The position numbers and the translations under genes were made by a program. Under the pieces are notes generated by a model. That model was not told where the DNA came from. It saw only the letters and a program-made list of their open reading frames with translations, and made no database searches. From CAZCBN01 sp964496975 (GTDB lineage Bacteria; Planctomycetota; Phycisphaerae; Phycisphaerales; UBA1924), in the NCBI GenBank assembly GCA_964496975.1, contig CAZCBN010000113.1, positions 1 to 10,482 on the forward strand: a stretch of 10,482 nt of DNA, written 5' to 3'. Positions 4,853-10,482 of the stretch are shown here, piece by piece. The number at the start of each line of letters is the position of its first letter. The first letter of the stretch is position 1.

Positions 4853-5299
4853 TCACACTCCCGGCGTGGGCCAGCCGGGCTCGCCCTCGATCTGCCAGCG
4901 GAAGCGTTCGATCTGGTCGATCGCGGCCGCGCGTTGCTCGGGGCCGAGCCGTTCGGCCGCGGCCTTCAGGCCCTCGGGCGTCAGGCGGTGCGTGCTGACG
5001 CTGCCGTCGGGCAGGCGGCGTGCGGCGGTGCCGGCCTCGCCCCGCAGCAGGTCGGGGCTCCGCTCGATCAGGTCGGCCATCTTCCGCAGCATCGCCGCGG
5101 CGGTCGCCGGGCTAGCCCCGTGGGCCACGCGCACACGCACGGGCGACATCGGCGTGACCGACTCGTCGCGGCGCAGCACCGTCGCGCTGATGAGATGACC
5201 GTCCGCGTCGGCGCCCAGCTCCCCCGCGTGCTCCATGCTCTCGGCGTTGTACGCGGCGAGGAAGACGGCAAGCGGGCGCGGCTCATTGGTATCGGGCAT
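4853..5299 (-). CDS. Conserved-looking hypothetical protein (148 aa)
   Basis: I do not recognise this protein. It begins MPDTNEPRPLAVFLAAYNAES and has no signal peptide, membrane helix or metal motif. Residues 35-62 look like beta strands (HLISATVLRRD, VRVRVAHG). They are followed by helices ATAAAMLRKMADLIERSPDLL (about 65-85), an SVSTHRLTPEGLKAAAERLG stretch, and AAAIDQIERFRWQIEGEPGW near the end. ATG 5299 is chosen because the frame upstream of it (to 5509) is Arg/Gly-rich shadow sequence inside the oxidoreductase gene. No clear Shine-Dalgarno precedes it. It starts 56 nt after the oxidoreductase stop on the same strand, so it may be the last gene of that operon. The composition is in keeping with a small cytoplasmic helper or regulatory protein, but no function is assigned. 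Confidence 0.65.
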   Translation of the reverse strand: MPDTNEPRPLAVFLAAYNAESMEHAGELGADADGHLISATVLRRDESVTPMSPVRVRVAHGASPATAAAMLRKMADLIERSPDLLRGEAGTAARRLPDGSVSTHRLTPEGLKAAAERLGPEQRAAAIDQIERFRWQIEGEPGWPTPGV

Positions 5300-5355
5300 G
5301 CCGCATGGTTGGCGCGGACAGGCCGCCGCGTCGGCGAGACCGTCTGCGGCCCGCC

Positions 5356-6483
5356 TCAGCCTCGCACCGCGGCCTCGCGGCCCGTCCGCAGGCTCTCGGC
5401 CTCGGCCTCCAGCACGGCCGTGGCGAGCGCGGCGCTCGCCAGCGTCGCGGGCGGCTCGACGCTCCCGCGCCCGACGGCGTCGACAAACGCCGCCACCTCC
5501 GCCTGCCACCCGTCTTCGTCGGGCAGATCGGGCGGCTCCGTCCGCCCGTCGCCGTGGTGCACGAGCAACGAGGGCGACCGGGCCAGGTCGAAGTCCGCCA
5601 CGGCCGAGGCAAACTCCACCGTGTACCGCATGCGGAACGGGAACGCGGGGCTGCCGAGCCAGCCGCCCGACGCCACGACGTGCGCGGGGTCGCCGCCGGC
5701 GAAGCGGTACGCCGTGGTCACGTGCGACACATCGCCGAACGACCGCACCGCCGCCGGCACGCCGAAGCAGTGCACGACAAAGTCCGTGTCGTGCACGTGC
5801 AGGTCAAAGAGCGCCCCGCCGCTGCGCCGCACGTCGCCGTAAAACGCGTGCGACCACGCCGGCGGCGCCCCGAGCCGGTCGAACCGCGCCGCCCGGACAC
5901 GCCCGAACCGACCCGACGCGACGGCCCCGCGAAGCCACGCCCACGCGGGCCAGAACCGCATGCACATCGCCGGCATGCAGAGCCGCCCCGCCGACGCGGC
6001 GTGCTGCGCCAGGCCCCGCACCGCGCGGGCCGACAGCGCCACAGGCTTCTCCACCAGCGCGTGCTTGCCCGCGGCGAGCACGCGGGCCGTGATCGCCTCG
6101 TGCGTGTCCGTGGGCGTGCACACGCTCACCGCCTCCAGCCCGGGGCAGGCGAGGAACGCGTCAAGATCGGCCGTGCGCAGCACCCCGGCCCCGTCGAGCG
6201 ACCCCGAGCCCAGCGCCGCGGCGTCCAGCGCCGCCGTCGCAAGGTTGCCCGCGGCGTCTCCCCGCACGCCGGCGCCATCGCCCCCGCCCGCGGCGGGCCC
6301 CGCAAAGGCGGCGTCGCACAGCGCGACGAGCCGCGCCCCGGCGCGTTGATACGCCGCCGCGTGCGTGCGCCCCATGAAGCCAAGGCCCACCACGCCGACC
6401 CCCACGCCCGCGCGCGCACCCGCGTGCACACCCGCGCGCGCACCACGATCCGTTGCGTCGTCCCCGCCGCGCAACGCGGTCAC
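5356..6483 (-). CDS. Gfo/Idh/MocA family NAD(P)-dependent oxidoreductase
   Basis: This probable sugar or polyol dehydrogenase has 375 residues from GTG 6483. The Rossmann fold shows VGLGFMGRTH (32-41), VSVCTPTDTHEA (119-130) and VEKPVALS (144-151) with the family's EKP lysine. The C-terminal domain has GGALFDLHVHDTDFV (223-236), the substrate-site segment with the conserved D and H. The GTG start overlaps the stop of the upstream isomerase gene as GTGA, so the two are translationally coupled and probably act in one pathway. Two oddities stand out: a Gly/Arg-rich tail of about 30 residues before the Rossmann fold, containing a duplicated GARAG, and an Ala/Gly-rich insert at about 60-100 where the family has a shorter segment. 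A later GTG (6405) is an alternative start but has no ribosome-binding site. The substrate cannot be inferred. Confidence 0.9.
   Translation of the reverse strand: MTALRGGDDATDRGARAGVHAGARAGVGVGVVGLGFMGRTHAAAYQRAGARLVALCDAAFAGPAAGGGDGAGVRGDAAGNLATAALDAAALGSGSLDGAGVLRTADLDAFLACPGLEAVSVCTPTDTHEAITARVLAAGKHALVEKPVALSARAVRGLAQHAASAGRLCMPAMCMRFWPAWAWLRGAVASGRFGRVRAARFDRLGAPPAWSHAFYGDVRRSGGALFDLHVHDTDFVVHCFGVPAAVRSFGDVSHVTTAYRFAGGDPAHVVASGGWLGSPAFPFRMRYTVEFASAVADFDLARSPSLLVHHGDGRTEPPDLPDEDGWQAEVAAFVDAVGRGSVEPPATLASAALATAVLEAEAESLRTGREAAVRG
6407..6444. repeat. 14-bp direct repeat of alternating C/G, 24 bp apart
   Basis: CCCGCGCGCGCACC occurs at 6407-6420 and again at 6431-6444, with CGCGTGCACA between. 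On the - strand it encodes the duplicated GARAG in the N-terminal tail of the oxidoreductase. The near-continuous purine-pyrimidine alternation is favourable for Z-DNA. Confidence 0.8.
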
Positions 6484-7346
6484 GGCGTCACCCCGCGGCA
6501 CCGATGAATCCACGCGACCGCCGCGGCGACGTCCTCTACGCGGCGCTCGCCCGCCTCGCGCTCGATCACCATGCCCGCCCCGGGGCACGCCGACTGCGCA
6601 ATGCGCAAAAACCGGGGCCAGTCCACCTCGCCCTCGCCCAGCGGCACCTCGTCGCCCCACGCCCCGGGCTCGCGGCTGCGTCGCGCGTCCTTCAGATGGA
6701 TCTGCGCCACGCGGGGCGCAAGCTCCGCCAGCGCCGCGTGCGGGTCGCCCATGCCGTAGAGCAGCATGTTGGCCGGGTCAAAGTTCACCGAGGCCCCCGG
6801 CAGCTCGCGCAGCACGCACAGCAGCGTGCCCGCCGTCTCCTGCCCCGTCTCAAGCCCCACGCGCACGCCGCACGCCGCGAAGACCTCGACCAGCGTCGCG
6901 AGCCGACGCAGCATGACCGCCCGCTCCGGGTCCAACGGGTCGTGCGGGATCCACCCCGCGTGAAACGTGACAAGCCGCACGCCGAGCCGCGCCGCGAGGT
7001 CCGCGTTCGCCCGCGCCGCCCCCAGGTTCGCCGGCCACGTGCCATCGGGCCGCACGCCGCCGGTCCGGCGGATCGACTCCAGCGTGCCGTAGTCCTCTCC
7101 CTGCATCGTCATCATGCCGGAGACAATGCCCACGCCGGCGTCCGCCAGCCGCGCGACCGTCTCCGCCTCGTCCCACGCGCCGCGCAGCGGGTCCAGGTGC
7201 AGCTGCACCGCCGCGCACCCCGCCCGACGAACGAGGCCCACAAGCTCCGCCGCATCCCTAGGCCGCAGCGACCACGAGCAGACCGCGGGCGTCCACCCGG
7301 GAACCGTCGACGGGGATGTGGGCGCACCGCGTGGCTCAGACAGCAT
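6480..7346 (-). CDS. Sugar phosphate isomerase/epimerase-like TIM-barrel protein
   Basis: This 288-residue protein belongs to the xylose-isomerase-like / AP endonuclease 2 TIM-barrel superfamily, whose members isomerise or epimerise sugars, keto-acids and inositols with a divalent metal. Metal-ligand candidates lie on successive barrel strands: Glu166 in VGLETGQE, Asp190 in VNFDPANML, His217 in AQIHLKDA and Glu262 or Glu264 in VIEREAG. CSWSLRP (23-29) and FHAGWIPHD (128-136) are typical early-strand segments. ATG 7346 follows GAGG about 10 nt upstream. The 3' end overlaps the oxidoreductase start, a common pairing in carbohydrate and inositol catabolism. The first 18 residues are Pro/Ser-rich and probably disordered. 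There is no secretion signal, so it acts in the cytoplasm. The specific substrate is unknown. Confidence 0.88.
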   Translation of the reverse strand: MLSEPRGAPTSPSTVPGWTPAVCSWSLRPRDAAELVGLVRRAGCAAVQLHLDPLRGAWDEAETVARLADAGVGIVSGMMTMQGEDYGTLESIRRTGGVRPDGTWPANLGAARANADLAARLGVRLVTFHAGWIPHDPLDPERAVMLRRLATLVEVFAACGVRVGLETGQETAGTLLCVLRELPGASVNFDPANMLLYGMGDPHAALAELAPRVAQIHLKDARRSREPGAWGDEVPLGEGEVDWPRFLRIAQSACPGAGMVIEREAGERRVEDVAAAVAWIHRCRGVTP

Positions 7347-7458
7347 GGTGGCAGATCCTCGCGTCGTTCACGCCGCGACGCAAGCCCGCCCCCGACGCCG
7401 CCCCGGCCCGCTCGCTCAGGCCCGCTCGCCGCGGCCGGGGCCCCTCGCGCCGCGTCGG
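7347..7458. other. Short gap between hydrolase and isomerase genes
   Basis: These 112 bp separate two - strand genes. They contain a weak GAGG before the isomerase ATG and no clear promoter box or terminator hairpin, so read-through from the hydrolase gene is possible but unproven. Confidence 0.4.
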
Positions 7459-8823
7459 TCACTCCGCGTCCTTGTTCCGCAGGCCGAGCAACGGTGGGTT
7501 CCAGCGGTCCGCCGCCACGCCCGGCAAGGGCCGCCCCCACGTGCTGCGGTGCTCATCCCCGCGCCCGGTGAAGTGCCGGACGATGAGCCGGTGCACCAGG
7601 TCCATCGTCGGCAACGCCCCGTGAAACTCCCCCGCCGCGGGCAACGACAGCAGCTTGTCCTTCAGCTCCCAATACGCAAAGTCGCCCGGGCAGACGCACA
7701 CCACGCGCTCGGGCTCAAGAAACGCCGGCACCGCCGCCGGCAGCGGCACCGTGCCGTCGCCCGTGTGCATCGCCTCGGCCGGCGACTGCCCGCGCCCGTC
7801 CCACCGGTTCGCGCGGTCGCCCGACTCCTTCGCCTTGCCCAGGTCAAAGACCGGGCTCGTCGACGCGTCGCGCACGCGGATGCGCACCCGCGTCTCCACG
7901 TCCACCCCCGCCACGCAGAGCCAGTCGCCCTGCGGCACCGTCTGCGGCTTCAGGATCGGCTGCTCCACCCGCGCCCGGTGCGCCGCCGCCGCGTCCAGCA
8001 ACGACTTGAACACCTTGGCCGCCGCCGCAAGCCGCTCGCCCTTCGTTTTCGCCGGCGTCGGGCCGTGCGCCTCGATGAAGCTCACGATCGTCTCAAGCAC
8101 GCCCTCCTGCCACGAATCCGGCCGAAAAAGCGACAACTCCCGCCCCGGCAGCGGGTCCGTCACCACCGCGCCCTTGTAGCCCGGCAACAGGTGGTACAAC
8201 GCCGGCGTCAGCCGCGACATCTCCCGCTCGCGCGACCGAGGCCGGCCGTCGCCCAGCGCCGCCGTGCCCACGGTGATCTTCAGCGCCGCCTCGCACGAGC
8301 CTCGGAAGGGCGTCCCCAGCGTCACCACCTTGCCGACCTTGCCGCTCGCGCCGTGCGCCGCAACGTACCCCGCGATCACCAGCCCGCCCATCGAGTGGCC
8401 GATCAGGTTCACCCGCGCGTCCGCCGCGTACCCCGCCTTCGCGTAGTGCCGCAGCAGCCGCGTGCGGTCGATGACCTCATCGATGAACGCCGCCAGCCGC
8501 GCCTCCGTCGCCGCGAGCGGCTGCCGCCAGTCGTACCCGAACACGTACACCGGCACCGGCGCCGCCGGGCTGGCCGAAAGGTTGTACCGCAGCTCCTCCA
8601 CCAGCTCCTGATAGATCACCTGAAACGCCGAGTCGGCCGCCACCCGCGCGGGCTGCGACGCCTCGTACCGCAGGTCGTCCGGGTGCATCACCAGCCGGTC
8701 GTATTCCTTCTGCAGCGCCACGTCCCACACCCGGTCGGGCGGCAGGCGGTACTCGTCGCGCAGGTTCGTCGCGGTGATCGCGGGCACCACGATCACGGGG
8801 TTCGGCAGCACGGTCGGCGGCAT
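7459..8823 (-). CDS. LCAT-like alpha/beta hydrolase (lipase/acyltransferase family)
   Basis: This 454-residue protein resembles the lecithin:cholesterol acyltransferase family of esterases. It opens with NPVIVVPAITATNL (8-21), the oxyanion-side strand where the family has a P-G-ITGS-like motif. It has VYVFGYDWRQPL at 92-103 and the nucleophile elbow GHSMGG with Ser144, then VVTLGTPFRGS (166-176). The acid is probably Asp356 in HTGDGTVPLPAA, and the base His401 in FHGALPTMD. The region at 180-350 between nucleophile and acid is a long cap. No signal peptide is visible at ATG 8823, so a cytoplasmic location is expected even though many relatives are secreted. GGGAG sits 6 nt before the ATG. It is the first gene in the - strand series leading to the isomerase and oxidoreductase. 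It may be a lipase, acyltransferase or esterase; the acyl donor is unknown. Confidence 0.85.
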   Translation of the reverse strand: MPPTVLPNPVIVVPAITATNLRDEYRLPPDRVWDVALQKEYDRLVMHPDDLRYEASQPARVAADSAFQVIYQELVEELRYNLSASPAAPVPVYVFGYDWRQPLAATEARLAAFIDEVIDRTRLLRHYAKAGYAADARVNLIGHSMGGLVIAGYVAAHGASGKVGKVVTLGTPFRGSCEAALKITVGTAALGDGRPRSREREMSRLTPALYHLLPGYKGAVVTDPLPGRELSLFRPDSWQEGVLETIVSFIEAHGPTPAKTKGERLAAAAKVFKSLLDAAAAHRARVEQPILKPQTVPQGDWLCVAGVDVETRVRIRVRDASTSPVFDLGKAKESGDRANRWDGRGQSPAEAMHTGDGTVPLPAAVPAFLEPERVVCVCPGDFAYWELKDKLLSLPAAGEFHGALPTMDLVHRLIVRHFTGRGDEHRSTWGRPLPGVAADRWNPPLLGLRNKDAE

Positions 8824-9002
8824 GGGGCTCTCCCTTCGGCGTCACGCCCGAGGCCCAGCGCCCGCGCCGAGCCCGGCGCCACGCAGAGCGCACCCCGCCG
8901 GGTTTCCTCACGCCGAGCCGTGCCGCACCGCGCCACGCCTGCCCGCAACGTGTCACGCCCGCCCGCAACCCGCGACCACCCCCGGCTACACTCTTCGCGG
9001 CC
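8824..9002. other. Divergent region between the hydrolase gene and tRNA-Gly
   Basis: There is no gene. The region holds the tRNA promoter box (8987-8992), the hydrolase ribosome-binding site (8830-8834 on the - strand), and a 16-nt direct repeat with one mismatch, 20 bp apart (8934-8949 and 8954-8969, ending GCCCGCAAC). The word CACGCC recurs several times, which could be an operator array or just biased composition. Confidence 0.45.
8987..8992 (+). promoter_or_regulatory. Putative -10 box of tRNA-Gly
   Basis: TACACT in GGCTACACT ends 10 nt before the mature tRNA 5' end. It resembles the GCTACGTT and GCTATCAT boxes before ribF and the membrane gene, which supports a common GCTANNNT form in this genome. 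Confidence 0.6.
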
Positions 9003-9074
9003 GCGGGCGTAGCTCAATGGTAGAGCGCCAGCCTTCCAAGCTGGATGTTGACGGTTCGAGTCCGTTCGCCCGCT
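9003..9074 (+). tRNA. tRNA-Gly (anticodon UCC)
   Basis: The 72-nt sequence folds as a complete cloverleaf. The acceptor is GCGGGCG (9003-9009) with CGCCCGC (9067-9073). The D-arm has GCTC/GAGC around AATGGTA. The anticodon stem CCAGC/GCTGG holds loop CTTCCAA with anticodon TCC, reading GGA. The T-arm ACGG/CCGT holds TTCGAGT. The discriminator is T (U73), as usual for bacterial tRNA-Gly. CCA is not encoded. It is convergent with the kinase-like gene, 31 bp away. No integration scar is seen at its 3' end. Confidence 0.97.
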
Positions 9075-9105
9075 TTCTTGCGTTCTCTCGCGTCGCGCCC
9101 GCCGG

Positions 9106-10482
9106 TCACGCCGCGGCACGGGCGTTCACCGGCTCCTCACGCCGCATCGCCCACACGTCGCTCGAGTGTTCCCAAAGCGGCCACGCCGGGCGCGGCAGCC
9201 ACGCGCCGTCCGCCCCGCCCCCGGCCGCCGGCCTGCCCCGCGGGCCGATCATGCCGTCGATGTTGAAATAGTCCCGCGCCAGGTCCGGGTCGATCTTCAA
9301 CCCCGAAAACCCCTCGGGCCCGGTGTACTGGATCCACCCCTTGTGCTCGAGCATGCCCGTCATAAAGTGCCGCGCGTCGCGGAACTGAAAGTCCACGCCG
9401 TGCGTCTCGAGGCTGTACATCGCGACCGCGTGCTTCCGCCCCGGCATGCGCTGCATCAGCACCATGTCCTGTGCCATGGTCTGAAAATACACATCGTCAA
9501 ACCGGCCGATGCGGTCGTGGTCCAGCACGCCCGCCGTCACCTTCCCGTCGGGCGACTTCCGGAAAAACAGGTTGTCGACCTTCAGGTCCTCCGCCACGTA
9601 CCCCGCCTTCGCCAGCCGGTCGTACAGCTCCAGCACCGACCGCTGGTGCTCCTTCGTCCAGTCGCTGGGCGTCGTCCGCCGGCCGAACTCATCGCGAAAG
9701 TCCGCGACGTCGTAGATCCGCACGTCGGGCCCCCGCGCTTCTTCCACGATCATGTACGGGTGCTGCGCATCCGGGTGGACGGAGTGCACCCGCGCCTGCG
9801 CCACGCCGATCCGCTCCAGGTCCTCGCTCGCCCGCCGCGCAGACTCCAGCATGTCCTCCGTCGTGATCTCGATCACCTCCTGGTGGCTCGGGTCGCGCAC
9901 GCCCGCCGCCCGATCGGCGTCGATCGCCGCCTGCGACCGCGCCCGCGACTGCGCCTCCCCCCGCATCCGAAACTTGATCACGAGCCCGTCGTTCCCCTCA
10001 CCCGCCAGCCGGTAAACCTGCGAGAAGGCCCCCTGCCCGAGCCCCTCGCCCAGCTGATACACGTTCCCGTCCCCCGCGTCGTACAAAAAGTTCCCCGCCC
10101 TCGGCGCCCCGCGCGGCGGCGCCGGCGGAAGCCGCGTGTACACCGCGTTGGGGTTGATCTGCCCCGGCACCGGCGCCGCGTCCACCACCACCGCCCCCGG
10201 CGGAGGCGTCACGCCCACCGGCCGCCGCCCACCCGGCCCCCCCACCACCCGCGGCGTCTGCGTAAACGCCCGGTTCGGCGCCACAAAGGGCCGCTCCGGC
10301 ACCGCCGCCAGCCCACCCCCCGGCCCATCGGCCGCCGCCCCACCCGGCACGCCCGCAGCATCAGGCCCCGGATAGACCGGCGTCTTGTCGGCTGAGCCAA
10401 CCTCCGCCGCCGCGCCGTTCGGCCCCGGCGCATCCAGCGTCTCCTCGCCACTTGCGGTGGCAGCCACCACCGAAAACCGGGT
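9106..10482 (-). CDS. Protein-kinase-like protein, 5' end beyond the window
   Basis: This open frame continues off the right edge. Numbered from a GTG at 10470, it has 454 visible residues, but four further sense codons precede that GTG, so the true start is probably outside. Residues 1-125 are Pro/Gly/Ala-rich and probably disordered. From about 128 a divergent protein kinase fold follows: glycine loop LGEGLGQGAFSQVY (140-153), Lys166 in LVIKF, hinge-like PYMIVEEA (238-245), catalytic loop EDLKVDN (294-300) with Asp295, Lys297 and Asn300, and metal-site LDHDRIG (316-322) with Asp317 in place of the usual DFG. The His and Arg of HRD are replaced (AED), but all four catalytic residues remain, so activity is plausible. 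The C-terminal 100 residues do not resemble a normal large lobe end. It may be a kinase domain at the tip of a large secreted or toxin-like protein, or a stand-alone regulator. The substrate is unknown. Confidence 0.75.
   Translation of the reverse strand, partial: TRFSVVAATASGEETLDAPGPNGAAAEVGSADKTPVYPGPDAAGVPGGAAADGPGGGLAAVPERPFVAPNRAFTQTPRVVGGPGGRRPVGVTPPPGAVVVDAAPVPGQINPNAVYTRLPPAPPRGAPRAGNFLYDAGDGNVYQLGEGLGQGAFSQVYRLAGEGNDGLVIKFRMRGEAQSRARSQAAIDADRAAGVRDPSHQEVIEITTEDMLESARRASEDLERIGVAQARVHSVHPDAQHPYMIVEEARGPDVRIYDVADFRDEFGRRTTPSDWTKEHQRSVLELYDRLAKAGYVAEDLKVDNLFFRKSPDGKVTAGVLDHDRIGRFDDVYFQTMAQDMVLMQRMPGRKHAVAMYSLETHGVDFQFRDARHFMTGMLEHKGWIQYTGPEGFSGLKIDPDLARDYFNIDGMIGPRGRPAAGGGADGAWLPRPAWPLWEHSSDVWAMRREEPVNARAAA

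Noticed and set aside
7114..9012. A 632-codon open frame on + opposite the isomerase and hydrolase genes
   Set aside because: Arg/His/Pro-rich low-complexity translation antisense to two genes with clear motifs; no ribosome-binding site.
9003..9074. tRNA-Gly as an integration site of a mobile element
   Set aside because: No integrase gene and no repeat of the tRNA 3' end is visible in the window.
9166..10395. A 409-codon + frame opposite the kinase-like gene
   Set aside because: Composition dominated by Arg, Pro, His and Val without domain motifs; the - strand frame has a kinase signature.

Overview
The window reads as chromosomal DNA from a very GC-rich bacterium. A sampled line in ribF is about 78% G+C. 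Gene styles, GTG/TTG starts, the ribF/DHH pairing and GCTANNNT-type -10 boxes fit a planctomycete, perhaps Phycisphaerae. That assignment is inference from style; no marker gene settles it.

Left block (1-2188, + strand): ribF (FMN/FAD synthesis) overlaps a DHH/DHHA1 phosphoesterase of the NrnA type by a TTGA junction with a strong GGAGG. This is a housekeeping pair, read from a -10 box so close to the ribF start codon that the mRNA is probably leaderless.

Accessory block (2189-4852): a stand-alone IS200/IS605-like Y1 transposase (+) lies between hairpins that share sequence words. Beyond it is a convergent, clearly AT-richer pair on the - strand: a three-helix membrane protein of unknown function and a newly noticed 46-residue proline-rich mini-protein. 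Divergent from the membrane gene, and sharing a 71-bp start-to-start region with it, is an orphan DNA amino-methyltransferase (+). Both divergent genes have a -10-like box 6-8 nt before their ATG. The block ends in an 8-bp tandem repeat (about 10 units). I see no restriction enzyme, CRISPR array or integrase.

Metabolic block (4853-8823, - strand), in transcription order: an LCAT-like alpha/beta hydrolase, a TIM-barrel sugar isomerase/epimerase, a Gfo/Idh/MocA oxidoreductase (GTGA overlap with the isomerase), and an unrecognised 148-residue protein. The isomerase and oxidoreductase very probably act together on a sugar or polyol.

Right end: a tRNA-Gly(UCC) gene (+) with its own TACACT box faces the 3' end of a large - strand gene. 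That gene carries a divergent protein-kinase-like domain behind a long Pro/Gly/Ala-rich region and runs off the right edge.

The best candidates for something undescribed are the methyltransferase / low-GC membrane protein / mini-protein cluster beside the transposase, the kinase-like protein with a DHD in place of DFG, and the repeated leaderless promoter layout.
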